Assembly: GCF_000236905.1 (NCBI RefSeq)
Contig: NC_016521.1
Coordinates: forward strand, 496,001-560,000
From: Tetrapisispora phaffii CBS 4417
Taxonomy: Eukaryota; Ascomycota; Saccharomycetes; Saccharomycetales; Saccharomycetaceae
Direction: 5' to 3'
Length of the DNA stretch: 64,000 nucleotides
Below the pieces are notes generated by a model that searched no databases, was not told the DNA's origin, and saw only the letters and a program-made list of their open reading frames with translations. A program made the translations under genes and the position numbers. This document shows positions 10,998 through 20,119 of the stretch, piece by piece (within the stretch, counting starts at the first letter, position 1; every line of letters begins with the position of its first letter).

Positions 10998-11702
10998 CTA
11001 ATAAAGTCTGTATATCTTTGATAATATTTCTGTTCTCACGAATTTTGCCATAATAGTTGTGTCATTTTGTAATGAGAGATAACCGATTATTTTATACAAA
11101 GTCTTTAAATCGTGGATCCTTTTAATTCTTAATGGTATTCTATTATCAGGCAATGGCAAATTTGATATGTTATTTAATTTTCTTGAATCTAAGAATTTTA
11201 ACAGCATTTTTTTTTGATCTAATGATGATACTTTTTTAATTATATTTAAATGTATATTGATTAAACGATACCCCAATTCTTCATAATTGTTGTTTCCCTT
11301 ACTATTATCGGAGACATAAAGACAATTTATCAGTGAAGCTTCATTGAAGGTTATTAAATTGTTGAGAAAATTTAAACGAAGTTTAATTGATTCAATCTTA
11401 ACCAAATCTGACGCCTTGTTTCTCATCAGCTTATATTTATTATTGGAATTTTTAGGTAGTTGAACATTTTGTTGAAATTTTAAACGTGAATCAATTATCA
11501 ATGAATTAATATTAATTTTTGTTGGAATTCTTTGTATCATTGAAATAGGAGAAAAAGATGGAGACACCATAGTAAAAGATTTATTAATGTATTTCCTTAG
11601 CGATAACAGAATGCACTGTAACTTAATATCAGAATGATAATTAAGGGGTTTCTGTATAACCAACGGTTTTGATATATTGGAAAAAAATTGGAGATACAAC
11701 AC
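10998..11702 (-). CDS. CBS1: Probable Cbs1-like mitochondrial translation factor
   Basis: The open frame reads through 234 residues, but the first ATG is at 11570 (190 residues, MVSPSFSP...). Upstream codons open with GTG TTG and an in-frame TAA precedes them. The upstream segment is basic, hydroxylated and almost free of acidic residues, like a mitochondrial presequence. The body is helical with no famous motif. I identify it mainly by position: minus strand just before COX9, exactly where S. cerevisiae has CBS1 (YDL069C, 229 residues), the activator of COB mRNA translation in mitochondria. The pattern around NNYEELGYRLINIH resembles the RNase III-like fold of mitochondrial proteins such as mL57, so that family is an alternative. 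The true start is uncertain: non-ATG initiation, a shorter protein or a sequence error are all possible. Confidence 0.55.
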   Translation of the reverse strand: MLYLQFFSNISKPLVIQKPLNYHSDIKLQCILLSLRKYINKSFTMVSPSFSPISMIQRIPTKININSLIIDSRLKFQQNVQLPKNSNNKYKLMRNKASDLVKIESIKLRLNFLNNLITFNEASLINCLYVSDNSKGNNNYEELGYRLINIHLNIIKKVSSLDQKKMLLKFLDSRKLNNISNLPLPDNRIPLRIKRIHDLKTLYKIIGYLSLQNDTTIMAKFVRTEILSKIYRLY

Positions 11703-12227
11703 AAATTACTTTTTTATAATCAAGGGAAGCCTTTGAAAAGATGGTCGCACCATTCAGTAATCACTAATCTTAGTTCTATCAGCGGCTAATTCTGCTTATA
11801 CAGCGCACAATATCTCTATATTAACATCCTCTTATATTATTAATGTAAAAATAATTATAATTTAAAAATTTTTTTGCCTTCAACTATTTTATTTTCTTTT
11901 AATTCTAAGAAACCTCGTTGAATCGAATAATAAAAAGCAATCTAAGACAACTTGCATATATAATAAGCTAATATGTAGAGATGTGTTTGTGAATGAAATG
12001 TTCAGGGTTGAATGTGAAATGTTTATTGTTTATTTGTTTTTTTGCTGAATATTAATATAAATAGAATAATTATATTACATAAAAAGAAATGTTTTTCCCC
12101 TTGAAGTAACAGTCAGTAGAAGTAATAAAAGAATGAGTTAGGGAGCTGCTCATGGAGCTATAAGAATTGGTCGAAAAAGCAATTCACCATGGCCATTGCG
12201 GGCATAATGGAGGTTAACCTTTTGAAC
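11703..12227. other. Intergenic COX9 3' side to CBS1 5' side
   Basis: A spacer of about 525 bases, AT-rich, between two minus-strand genes. It would hold the promoter of the CBS1-like gene and the COX9 3' untranslated region. No further gene is seen. Confidence 0.45.
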
Positions 12228-12398
12228 CTATTCCTTAGCAGCTGCTAGTTTTGCGTAATATGCTTCTCTTTTATTAATCAATACCTTGTGGTAACCCCAC
12301 CACCAATATGAGGCCATTAAGCCTCCTAAACTGAATCCAATAGTGATGTCTAATATGATTCTTCTCTTTAAAGTACCGGTGATTGCAGAGATAGCCAT
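12228..12398 (-). CDS. COX9: Cytochrome c oxidase subunit VIIa (Cox9)
   Basis: A 56-residue gene found by reading the minus strand directly. The protein begins MAISAITGTLKRRIILDI, continues with a membrane segment containing GFSLGGLMASYWWWGYH, and ends in a Lys/Ala-rich tail (AKLAAAKE). The motif run ITGT-KRR, GFSLGG and SYWWWG is the hallmark of yeast Cox9, which is 59 residues in S. cerevisiae. It is a nuclear-encoded inner-membrane subunit of complex IV with one membrane span at about residues 15-36. It lies next to IDP1 as in S. cerevisiae (YDL067C/YDL066W), but here it faces COX8 across an 887-base divergent promoter that carries two CCAAT boxes. Confidence 0.96.
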   Translation of the reverse strand: MAISAITGTLKRRIILDITIGFSLGGLMASYWWWGYHKVLINKREAYYAKLAAAKE

Positions 12399-12495
12399 CT
12401 TATGAAAATGTATATGTATATGTGAATAAGCGAGTCCTTGTGTGTGTGTCTATATATGTATAACCTGGTCGGATCGAGTTACCTTACAAAAAAAG

Positions 12496-12505
12496 NTAAT
12501 GTATA

Positions 12506-12541
<36 letters not shown>
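12496..12541. repeat. TA microsatellite next to an ambiguous base
   Basis: An undetermined base at 12496 lies about ten bases before an (AT)n run of more than 30 bases. It is in the COX9 promoter side of the spacer. Confidence 0.85.
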
Positions 12542-12544
<3 letters not shown>

Positions 12545-12554
12545 GAAACCCGTA

Positions 12555-12559
12555 CCAAT
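12555..12559 (+). promoter_or_regulatory. CCAAT box (candidate Hap2/3/4/5 site)
   Basis: CCAATCGG context, about 160 bases upstream of the COX9 start. Hap complex control of COX genes is established in yeast; use of this copy is inferred. Confidence 0.4.
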
Positions 12560-12790
12560 CGGAAAATAAACCTCTTAATAGATATATATATATATAAGAC
12601 GCTTATAATATGAATATAACCAACAACAGAAAACTAAAAAGTACCACTGGTTGTAGCATCACGGATATGGCAATGCGATATGTACAGCTTATTCACCCAG
12701 ATTAGGATATTCAATCTTCTCGAATTAGATACGAGCAGTTGCTGTCCACATATCGTCGGGTTACTCGGGTTCGTTGGCGTTTGGTGTCAA

Positions 12791-12795
12791 CCAAT
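12791..12795 (+). promoter_or_regulatory. CCAAT box (candidate Hap2/3/4/5 site)
   Basis: CCAATCAT context matches the favoured Hap site and lies about 490 bases upstream of COX8 and about 390 upstream of COX9, so it could serve both genes. Confidence 0.45.
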
Positions 12796-13285
12796 CATAT
12801 CTGATTTCTTTCTCCACCACACAACAGTTCCCGCAGTCACACCGTGTGGTTGCCAACATAACAAATGAACTCTCCCGCGTCCGTCTGTGTGTCTCGTGTC
12901 TTCTCGTTCGCGCGCTGTTTCCTTCTTTCCAGATCTCTTCTACCGCAGCATCCCTCCCGTCTCCCCCGAGCAGCGCTCGCAGTCTGGCAGGAAGTATCGG
13001 ATCTCAAAAACTCTCTTTCAGTTGTCGTTGTTGTTGTTGTGGTTGCTCGTAATTGGGTGAGGTTGCCCGGAACTGTGTATTGGTTCCACTTTAGATATAT
13101 GTATCTCTTCTTCTCTATTGAAAAGAAATTTCATTACTTTTACAACACCATTCATATATATTTAGCTATATATATATATTTGCATGCATGCTTTGTAATT
13201 ACATCTTAATTATCTTTTCTAATGCTTTGAGGTTCGTAACGACAAAACATATACACACTCACACATTCAAGAATATTGCTTTATC

Positions 13286-13504
13286 ATGATTAACCAGTTG
13301 GTAAGATTAAACGGTAGGAGATACTTTTCCCAATCTTTGAAATCAAATGTTCATTTCAAAGATGGTGTTTATACAAACTTACCTTTCAAAGTCAAGGACA
13401 GAAAGACTCCTTATGCTTTGACTCATTTCGCCTTCTTCGGTCTTGGTTTCGCTGTTCCTTTCCTTATTACTTATGCTCAATTGAAAAAATCAGGTACTAT
13501 TTAA
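13286..13504 (+). CDS. COX8: Cytochrome c oxidase subunit VIIc (Cox8)
   Basis: A 72-residue precursor. The first 20 or so residues are basic and Ser-rich (LVRLNGRRYFSQSLKS), a mitochondrial presequence. The mature part has the Cox8 signature VHFKDGVYTNLPFKVKDRKTP, then one membrane span (about residues 46-65) and the end QLKKSGTI. S. cerevisiae Cox8 is 78 residues and shares this core. It is a small inner-membrane subunit of complex IV. It lies between COX9 and IDP1, although in S. cerevisiae COX8 is on a different chromosome (YLR395C), where it follows SKI2 after two genes that are absent here. Confidence 0.96.
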   Translation: MINQLVRLNGRRYFSQSLKSNVHFKDGVYTNLPFKVKDRKTPYALTHFAFFGLGFAVPFLITYAQLKKSGTI

Positions 13505-13944
13505 ATAAGTCATTTAGTCTCACGAAACCCGTTCCCAGCCACGTTTGATACTCATCTGTCGTGCTATCTCTCATATATTCTCTACACTTATATATATCCA
13601 ACATATATACATAAAATAAATGCAAAGTTTGTATACATACCTTTCTACTCCAAAATGTACATTGTTGTTGTATATAGTGTATGTATGTGACATTATTAAT
13701 TTCGTTACCCTGGCTGCGCTTTGGAATATAGTGAAATTTCACCGTATTTAATTATGCGACTCATTTCCACTATCAATGAATAGTTTAGTCATTCAATCAG
13801 GATGGAGCCTTGTCATTATAAATGCACTCACATTCACATATACATACACACACATATATATCAACGCATTTGCATTTTCAAACTGATCTATAGAGTTCCA
13901 CATCGAAGAATAATCGCAATCGGCCTCATAGCAAGAAAAGGAAT
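13505..13944. other. Intergenic COX8 to IDP1
   Basis: A 440-base spacer between same-strand genes containing TATA-like and CA/TA-rich stretches; it should hold the IDP1 promoter. Open frames here (including one overlapping the IDP1 start in another frame) look spurious. Confidence 0.45.
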
Positions 13945-15246
13945 ATGTTTCACTCTCAATCAAGCAAGAGATTATTCTCGACCTCCAGACAAGTTTTACA
14001 AGCTGTTCAAAAGAAAATTAATGTCAAAACTCCAGTTGTTGAACTAGACGGTGATGAAATGACAAGAATCATTTGGGATAAAATTAAACAGAAATTGATT
14101 CTACCTTATTTGAATGTGGATTTGAAATATTATGATTTGTCAGTGACTAATAGGGACGCTACAAATGATCAAATTACAATTGATTCTGCTGAAGCCATTA
14201 AAAAATATGGTGTTGGTATAAAGTGTGCTACAATCACCCCCGATGAGGGAAGAGTTAAGGAGTTCAATTTGAAGAAAATGTGGAAATCACCAAATGGTAC
14301 TATTAGAAATATCTTAGGTGGCACGGTCTTCAGGGAACCAATTGTTATCCCAAGAATCCCAAGATTAGTGAAAAATTGGGAAAAACCAATTATTATTGGT
14401 AGACACGCCCATGCTGACCAATATAAAGCTACTGATACTTTGATTCCTGGTCCAGGCACTTTGGAATTGGTGTACAAGTCAAAGGATAATGATCCTTCAA
14501 AAACTCAAGTCTTAAACGTATACGATTATAAGAGTTCAGGTGTTGCATTGGCCATGTACAATACCGATGAATCAATTACTGGTTTTGCTCATTCTTCATT
14601 CAAGTTGGCCATCGATAAAAAACTGGATTTATTCTTATCAACGAAGAATACTATTTTGAAGAAATATGATGGCAGATTTAAGGACGTCTTCCAAGAGGTA
14701 TTCGATTCAACTTATAAGGACAAATTCGAAGCTTTGAACATCAAATATGAACATCGTTTAATCGATGATATGGTTGCTCAAATGATTAAATCAAAAGGCG
14801 GCTACATTATGGCTTTGAAAAATTACGATGGTGATGTTCAAAGTGATATCGTCGCTCAAGGTTTTGGTTCGTTAGGTTTAATGACTTCCATCTTAGTTAC
14901 TCCAGATGGTAAGACTTTTGAAAGTGAAGCCGCTCACGGTACAGTTACTAGACATTACAGACAACACCAACAAGGCAAACAAACCTCAACCAATTCGATT
15001 GCATCTATTTTTGCTTGGTCAAGAGGTTTGGCTAAGAGAGGTGAATTAGATAATACTCCAGACGTTATGAAATTTGCTCAAACGCTTGAAAAGGCTACTT
15101 TAGATACTGTTCAAGAAGATGGAATCATGACAAAGGATTTAGCATTAGCCTGTGGAAACCTTAACCCGGACGCTTATGTTAACACTGCCGAATTCTTAAA
15201 TGCAGTTGATAAGAGATTACAAGAAACTATGAAATCAGTTGACTAA
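13945..15246 (+). CDS. IDP1: Mitochondrial NADP-dependent isocitrate dehydrogenase
   Basis: A 433-residue enzyme that oxidatively decarboxylates isocitrate to 2-oxoglutarate with NADP+ in the mitochondrial matrix, supplying NADPH. Residues 1-25 are basic and Ser-rich without acids ([15 protein letters not shown]), a clear presequence. The cytosolic isozymes Idp2 and Idp3 lack such a long N-terminal extension. The catalytic core starts at [18 protein letters not shown]. The substrate loop is [13 protein letters not shown] (about residues 113-125). The NADP-specific HGTVTRHYR motif is near residue 331. S. cerevisiae Idp1 is 428 residues. Its place beside COX9 matches YDL066W. Confidence 0.96.
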   Translation: MFHSQSSKRLFSTSRQVLQAVQKKINVKTPVVELDGDEMTRIIWDKIKQKLILPYLNVDLKYYDLSVTNRDATNDQITIDSAEAIKKYGVGIKCATITPDEGRVKEFNLKKMWKSPNGTIRNILGGTVFREPIVIPRIPRLVKNWEKPIIIGRHAHADQYKATDTLIPGPGTLELVYKSKDNDPSKTQVLNVYDYKSSGVALAMYNTDESITGFAHSSFKLAIDKKLDLFLSTKNTILKKYDGRFKDVFQEVFDSTYKDKFEALNIKYEHRLIDDMVAQMIKSKGGYIMALKNYDGDVQSDIVAQGFGSLGLMTSILVTPDGKTFESEAAHGTVTRHYRQHQQGKQTSTNSIASIFAWSRGLAKRGELDNTPDVMKFAQTLEKATLDTVQEDGIMTKDLALACGNLNPDAYVNTAEFLNAVDKRLQETMKSVD

Positions 15247-15432
15247 ATTAACCACTACACTTGATTCTACTCTATGACAAACTTTAAGTTTTCAATGATA
15301 TAGTGTATGTATTCAAAAGTTTTTAATTTAAAATATTCTTATAGTAAGCTTTAGGTTTTTTAATTAACTTAACTATACTTGTTTTAAAGTTTATTTACAG
15401 ATGCATAACTAAATAATAATTACATGAAAGTA

Positions 15433-16305
15433 TTACCATGTACTACTACCTTCGTTTCCCTTATTGGCCTCTTTTTTGACACCTTTAACCGCTTTCCACA
15501 ATACATCAAAATCCTCAACAGTTAAGGCTCCACTACCCATCCATCGTATCTTTAAATTTTGATCAACCAATAATGAATATCCTGTATATGGATTATTTAT
15601 ATGTAAATTTTCTCTAAGAATAAAAGGCAGTTGATCTCTATTACATATAAAATAAGTATCCTTAAGAAAAGATGGAATTAGGCTTCTAAGTGAACGCATT
15701 GCAAATAATTTGAATATCAACATTTTAGCCTTGGAGTCAATCAAATTTATTTGAACGATCTGCACATCTTTTGGTAAACTTTCGAAATCTTTGTTTAGAT
15801 AATCTATATTTCTACGCTCATTTTTCAAACTAGTGTCAGCCAATTCATTTGCGGTCTTATTAGAAAATAAATTCACTATACTGATTTTGTCTTTCAACTT
15901 ATCTTCAATATTTATTTCTTTACTACCTCTCCCACTAAGAGGCTCTCCCTTTAAATGTGGAAAATATAGTGCCTTATCTGCTCTCCAGTAGGATTTTGGT
16001 GGTTCAAACAATCTACCATTAGTCTTACGAAATACGGACATATGGTGCATTGACGTTTTGTTAAACTCAATACCAAGTTCTCCGGATCGTTTATCAGTTT
16101 TTTCTTTATCAAATAAATCTTTAAATGAATTTCCTGCTGAATACTTTGTATCAGAAGTAGGTGGAGTGGTTAAACCAACTGGTCTAACTAATGGTTTGAC
16201 TGCATGTGGTTCAGGTGTTGCATTGAGAACAAATTTAGTAAACTTTCCAACTGACAGTCTTTGTGATTGCGTTAAGGTTCTTTTAAAAACAGAAAAATAA
16301 TTCAT
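15433..16305 (-). CDS. ATP10: Mitochondrial F1Fo ATP synthase assembly factor Atp10
   Basis: A protein of 290 residues from the ATG at 16305. The frame stays open further upstream, but only from a TTG with a hydrophobic leader unlike the family, so the ATG is preferred. The N-terminus (MNYFSVFKRTLTQSQRL) is basic and acid-free, a mitochondrial presequence. The conserved C-terminal half shows a thioredoxin-like pattern (KDVQIVQINLIDSKAKM, then DTYFICNRDQLPF, YTGYSLLVDQNLKIRWMGSG), as in Atp10, which chaperones Atp6 during Fo assembly in the inner membrane. S. cerevisiae Atp10 is 279 residues (YLR393W). It is convergent with IDP1 and divergent from ART10, which is the expected neighbour. Confidence 0.9.
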   Translation of the reverse strand: MNYFSVFKRTLTQSQRLSVGKFTKFVLNATPEPHAVKPLVRPVGLTTPPTSDTKYSAGNSFKDLFDKEKTDKRSGELGIEFNKTSMHHMSVFRKTNGRLFEPPKSYWRADKALYFPHLKGEPLSGRGSKEINIEDKLKDKISIVNLFSNKTANELADTSLKNERRNIDYLNKDFESLPKDVQIVQINLIDSKAKMLIFKLFAMRSLRSLIPSFLKDTYFICNRDQLPFILRENLHINNPYTGYSLLVDQNLKIRWMGSGALTVEDFDVLWKAVKGVKKEANKGNEGSSTW

Positions 16306-16702
16306 TTCTATTGTTCTCAGGTACCAATTCAAACGAATAATCAAAAGTACTAACGTAACAGCATGTAATTCAATTTGCTTATATAAACTTATCAACTTGC
16401 CTTTATGTAAGAGTGATGGTGAAATATCTCTAATGGAATTCTAGAATTTATCCATCGTCGTTATGTTTGATTTTTCAACATCAAAGATATCGGTTATGAT
16501 TAAAAAAGATGGAAAAGAAGGAACCTTATTTTTTTACTTAGCCTTAAGAAAGTTGATAAATAATTTGACACATTTTACACTCTAAAACCTATGCATCTCC
16601 AGAAGGTATAATACTTGAACAGTATTTATCAACTACAAGAAATCAATAACAAGTTGGTTATCGAGTAATAGGTAAATATATAACTGTATTTGCATATAAA
16701 TA
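16306..16702. promoter_or_regulatory. Divergent ATP10 / ART10 promoter
   Basis: A 397-base AT-rich spacer between divergent starts. No specific binding site stands out. Confidence 0.45.
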
Positions 16703-18361
16703 ATGGCAGATATAAAGCTAATCATCGATCCACCAATTAATAATGAGTATTTTAGCAATGAGGACCTTATCTCTGGAACAATTATACTAGATATTAAGAA
16801 GTCACTATCAATCAAGAAAATCAATGTAAAGTTAAAGGGTTATGTTGAAACTTTAACTAAAATGAGTGGAGATTATTTTCATGGTCAAGGTGGTTTAATG
16901 ACACCTGTTCAAGATAATAGATCAATACATGGTATAATCGATATAGACCAAAGAGTTTTTCCACCTGATAATGTGTGGGATGCATTGGATGGTAATGTGA
17001 AACCATTTAAAGTTAAACCTGGCTCATATGACTACCGTTTTCAATTTCCCAAATTACCCAAAAGACCAAGTTGCATCCAGCATCATATATATGATATTAA
17101 TTGTTTTGTAAAAAAGAGTGAAACTAGATTACCTCCTAGTTTTAATTATGAGTGGCAAGATCCTACAAAAATTGATAATCTGGATATATATTTTTACTCC
17201 TTTGGAAAAGTGCTGTATTACATCCAAGTCCAATTAGAATTAGGTAAGTCTAAAGCTTGGTACAAGCCCTTTAATAGATATTTCACTGAGACGGAATATA
17301 TTAATTTTATTCCTGATCCAAAAGAGACAATGTATAAAGTTGATTATGACAAAATTGCTGAAGTTGGAGAAGTCGAATATACGGAACAGAACCTTAATAA
17401 CTCAATTGTCACCGGGGATGGAGTAAATAGGAGGCGACTACTTAGAGAGAAAGACAAGTTCACAATTCCGCATAATGTCAATGATAATGATAACGAAAAT
17501 GAACTTACCAATATGATGAGTAATACAATGTTGAATGCACCAGCGGTCACTACTGACCAAAACGAACTTCCTACTTTTAGTAGTCTTGAGGTTGATGCTC
17601 TTTCCGACACAAATAATAACACGATAGATATTATTCAAGGTAATTCAAGGAGTAATTTAACATCCCGTCATCTTATATACAAATCTACCTATTCCGTTCA
17701 CATTGGAGATGATGCTACTATTATGTGTGTTGAAGTTCGAAGCCGTGGATTAAAATATACTTATCGCCGTGATTTTTTGTTTCGCCATGGCAGTAACAAA
17801 TTCGATCATATTTTCTTAGTTTTTAAAGGGAACAAAGATACAATCCGCAATACAAAAGTTACTCCATTGAAGATGCAACTAAACTTATTAGAATATGCTT
17901 CATATTTATCGCATGGTGTGGCCAATGAAAATGTTTCGTCATTAAGATTGATAGAAGTGACTGATTTGAATAGTCCTGAAAATAAGAATATCGTCAATTT
18001 CGAAGAGTGTAGGACCCTCATGACTCCTGATTTAGGATATGGAAAATGTAAAATGGAATGTGAATTAAAATTAAAAGATCATGAAATTTTAAAGAAATTA
18101 AGATTCAATAAAGAGAATTATTTGCATAGAGGTAACAGATTGTTTAGTTTTAAATGTTGCACAATAAAGAGAATATTTAGATTCCAATTAGTAATATCCT
18201 GGCAAATTGGTGGTAAGGTTATTCAAACTGAGAACATTATCAACAATGCACAAATATTTTCGCATTTAAGGGAAAAAGCAAACAAAGTGGAACATTTGCC
18301 TAGGTATGTTGAACCTCCCAAATATACTGAGGTTAGAAATGTTGACAATGACAATGCATGA
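16703..18361 (+). CDS. ART10: Arrestin-related trafficking adaptor Art10
   Basis: A 552-residue protein with an arrestin-type N-terminal beta-sandwich (ADIKLIIDPPINNEYFSNED followed by SGTIIL and VKLKGYVETL). It has the proline-rich linkers typical of arrestin-like adaptors (FQFPKLPKRPSCIQHH near residue 114) and ends PRYVEPPKYTEV, where PPKY is a PPxY motif for binding the ubiquitin ligase Rsp5. Such adaptors direct Rsp5 to plasma-membrane cargo for endocytosis. The S. cerevisiae protein is 518 residues. The region around residues 235-300 is Asn/Asp-rich and probably disordered. Its position between ATP10 and CCW14 matches YLR392C. The cargo of Art10 cannot be told from sequence. Confidence 0.88.
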   Translation: MADIKLIIDPPINNEYFSNEDLISGTIILDIKKSLSIKKINVKLKGYVETLTKMSGDYFHGQGGLMTPVQDNRSIHGIIDIDQRVFPPDNVWDALDGNVKPFKVKPGSYDYRFQFPKLPKRPSCIQHHIYDINCFVKKSETRLPPSFNYEWQDPTKIDNLDIYFYSFGKVLYYIQVQLELGKSKAWYKPFNRYFTETEYINFIPDPKETMYKVDYDKIAEVGEVEYTEQNLNNSIVTGDGVNRRRLLREKDKFTIPHNVNDNDNENELTNMMSNTMLNAPAVTTDQNELPTFSSLEVDALSDTNNNTIDIIQGNSRSNLTSRHLIYKSTYSVHIGDDATIMCVEVRSRGLKYTYRRDFLFRHGSNKFDHIFLVFKGNKDTIRNTKVTPLKMQLNLLEYASYLSHGVANENVSSLRLIEVTDLNSPENKNIVNFEECRTLMTPDLGYGKCKMECELKLKDHEILKKLRFNKENYLHRGNRLFSFKCCTIKRIFRFQLVISWQIGGKVIQTENIINNAQIFSHLREKANKVEHLPRYVEPPKYTEVRNVDNDNA

Positions 18362-18556
18362 CCTTGTATTTTACACAATTACTAGTTATTCATATGTAAA
18401 TAAATAAGGACCAAGACATAAATGACAATTAACTCGAAGAAAATAAAAGATATAATATCTTTATATATATATTTTGTTACTTATATATAGTTATACAAAT
18501 TATTGTATTTATGAAGAATTTATGATTAAATGAAACTTTGGCTATACCTGGTGAGC

Positions 18557-19234
18557 TCATAATAAGAAAGCGGCAGCGGCAGCAACTAAAACGGAACCAG
18601 CAGCGTGAACGACGTTAGCAGCGTTTGGAGCTTCCGAGACGGTGAAAGCAGAGGATGAAGAGCTGGCAACAATAGAAGTGGTGGAGGTGCTAGTTGGAGT
18701 GGTGGAGGTAGTAACTGGAGTGGTGGAGGTGGTGACTGGGGTGGAAGAACTTGAAGAAGCAGCAACAGATGATGCAGAAGAAGAGGAGATAATGGTGGAG
18801 GAGGAAACTGCTGATGAGGAAACTGCTGATGAGGAAACTGCTGATGAGGAAGAGGATGATGTGGAAACTGCTGATGAGGAAACTGCTGATGAGGAAGAGG
18901 ATGATGTGGAAACTGCTGATGAGGAAGAGGATGACTTGGAAGAAGCAGATACACTGGCACTAGCCAAAACGGCGTTTTGAGCGGAACATTGAGCTTTCAA
19001 AGAACTTAAAGCGGAGTCGACTACACTTGAGTCACAGATACTGTTGATACATTCTTGGATAGCAGCACCCTCGGTACCACACAAACACGAAATATCATTC
19101 AGACCCGAACAAGTTGAAGAAGCCTTTGAGACTTGCGCAACACAGGCCAACATACAGGCGGGTGGAGCAGCAACAACTTGTGTAGATAATAAAGCGACTG
19201 AGGCGATAGCAGATAAAACAGCAGAAGTACGCAT
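18557..19234 (-). CDS. CCW14: GPI-anchored CFEM cell-wall protein (Ccw14 type)
   Basis: A 225-residue secreted mannoprotein. The ATG at 19234 gives a classical signal peptide (MRTSAVLSAIASVALLSTQV, then cleavage near AAPPA). The frame is open for 89 more codons upstream, but that stretch has no family resemblance. Residues about 24-90 form a CFEM domain with eight cysteines (CMLAC, STC, SCLC, QEC, SIC, AQC). The middle is a low-complexity Ser/Thr/Ala region encoded by 15-base tandem repeats. The end (about 200-225) is an alanine-rich hydrophobic GPI attachment signal. S. cerevisiae Ccw14 is 238 residues and is an inner-layer wall protein. Its place between ART10 and ECM19 matches YLR390W-A. 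Confidence 0.92.
   Translation of the reverse strand: MRTSAVLSAIASVALLSTQVVAAPPACMLACVAQVSKASSTCSGLNDISCLCGTEGAAIQECINSICDSSVVDSALSSLKAQCSAQNAVLASASVSASSKSSSSSSAVSTSSSSSSAVSSSAVSTSSSSSSAVSSSAVSSSAVSSSTIISSSSASSVAASSSSSTPVTTSTTPVTTSTTPTSTSTTSIVASSSSSAFTVSEAPNAANVVHAAGSVLVAAAAAFLL
18790..18950. repeat. 15-base coding tandem repeats in CCW14
   Basis: On the plus strand the unit GAGGAAACTGCTGAT recurs, alternating with GAGGAAGAGGATGAT-type units. On the coding strand these encode Ser-Ser-Ala-Val-Ser-type blocks. Such repeats commonly vary in copy number between strains. Confidence 0.8.
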
Positions 19235-19502
19235 GGTTTTGGTCAATTTATAATAGATTGAATTCCTAGTGAGATTGGGTATACCAGCAAAAAATAAGCA
19301 GTGATTTCCAAAGATACAGTAGAAACTATAAACGAATGTAATGATCGATAGAGATCTTGCGTTGAGACAAGTATAGAAAGTACACCTATATATATATAAA
19401 GTGATGAAACATAAGAAACAGATATGTGATTCCATTATATATATAAATATAGATATGTAAATAGTTACAATAGCATTACTTGGTGATATGGTACTGGTCA
19501 TT

Positions 19503-19533
19503 ATTATTGTTGTTGTTGTTGTTGTTGTTGTTG
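19503..19533 (+). repeat. TTG trinucleotide repeat
   Basis: About nine uninterrupted TTG units preceded by ATT units, about 270-300 bases upstream of CCW14. Confidence 0.85.
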
Positions 19534-19688
19534 TGAAATTCAGTTTCAGTAACCGGTTCTCACAGTTAGCAAACCAAAAACCATTTGCGGGAGATCAGAC
19601 CATGCGACGCTCGATGCGATCTGACGGTTGTTTCTTTTTCTGCGAGCGCAGCTGTGCGGCCACCGTGTTGCGGTGTTGTTGAGCGGGC

Positions 19689-19895
19689 GAGACCGCGGAG
19701 TCGGCGGTCTCGGTGGCAGCGCAGGGCCACGGGGAGGGGAGGAGAGGTGGACGGGCAGAGAGAAACTGCACAGGAGAGAAGAACGGCAAGAACAACGGCG
19801 TAGCGCAGCCGCTACGCCAGAACCGCGACGGTTCTTGGCAGCAGACAAACTGCTGTGCGGGCCCAGCACCTTCAATGCCGCCCGTTCTGCCGGGC
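19689..19895. other. Cluster of perfect GC-rich hairpins, function unknown
   Basis: Successive perfect inverted repeats: 19689-19696 with 19704-19711 (8 bp), 19797-19805 with 19810-19818 (9 bp, 4-base loop), 19819-19825 with 19829-19835 (7 bp, 3-base loop), 19839-19844 with 19850-19855 (6 bp), and 19880-19884 with 19891-19895 (5 bp). Three of them abut between 19797 and 19855. The block could be a structured non-coding RNA, a protein-binding promoter island or a mobile GC-rich element. I cannot assign it to a known RNA family. Confidence 0.45.
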
Positions 19896-20042
19896 TGCGT
19901 AGCGTCGTCGCCGCAGCGCCTGACAAAACCGTGAGGGAATGGGGTTCTTCCGCGGCAAGCAATGCTCGTCCGTTGCTATATTTAGGCGCAATTTCGGGAG
20001 AAGGAGGAGGGGCCGGGCGGGTTTTTTTGCCTCATGATGTGG

Positions 20043-20119
20043 CCGGGTAAACCGGTGCACGTGATGCTAACGTTGCACGTGACTGACTTTAGCTGGGCGC
20101 TGTGGTGTGTGCGGGTAAC
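20043..20119. promoter_or_regulatory. Reb1-like and Cbf1-like site cluster
   Basis: CCGGGTAA at 20043-20050 is an exact Reb1 core, and CGGGTAAC at 20112-20119 is a second. CACGTG at 20058-20063 and 20076-20081 are Cbf1/E-box cores. The cluster lies about 810-885 bases upstream of CCW14 and just beyond the ECM19 3' end. Reb1 sites can act as nucleosome barriers or as roadblock terminators. Binding is inferred from motif match. Confidence 0.5.

Larger units (their letters stand above)
12399..13285. promoter_or_regulatory. Divergent promoter of two cytochrome oxidase genes (COX9/COX8)
   Basis: An 887-base spacer shared by COX9 (-) and COX8 (+). It contains a long TA dinucleotide run (about 12508-12541), two CCAAT boxes on the plus strand (12555-12559 and 12791-12795) suitable for the Hap2/3/4/5 activator, and a GC-rich stretch at about 12740-13000. 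A short TTG-type run (about 13020-13050) follows. Open frames of 62-114 codons here are by-products of the GC-rich stretch and show no protein family features. Confidence 0.6.

Noticed and set aside
12680..13209. Open frames of 62-114 codons in the COX9/COX8 spacer
   Set aside because: Cys- and Val-rich low-complexity translations from repeats (TTG run and GC-rich stretch); no protein features.
16306..16395. Upstream extension of ATP10 by 30 residues
   Set aside because: Begins only with TTG and is a hydrophobic stretch unlike Atp10; the ATG at 16305 starts a good presequence.
18586..18980. Long frames on both strands over CCW14 (124 codons minus, 112 codons plus)
   Set aside because: They are shadows of the tandem-repeat coding region in other frames, giving Pro/His/Gln- or Glu/Thr-only peptides.
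19546..20050. Overlapping open frames of 138-140 codons on both strands near CCW14
   Set aside because: They occupy the GC-rich island on opposite strands, have Arg/Ala/Gly-rich nonsense composition and no family motif. GC-rich DNA has few stop codons, which explains their length.
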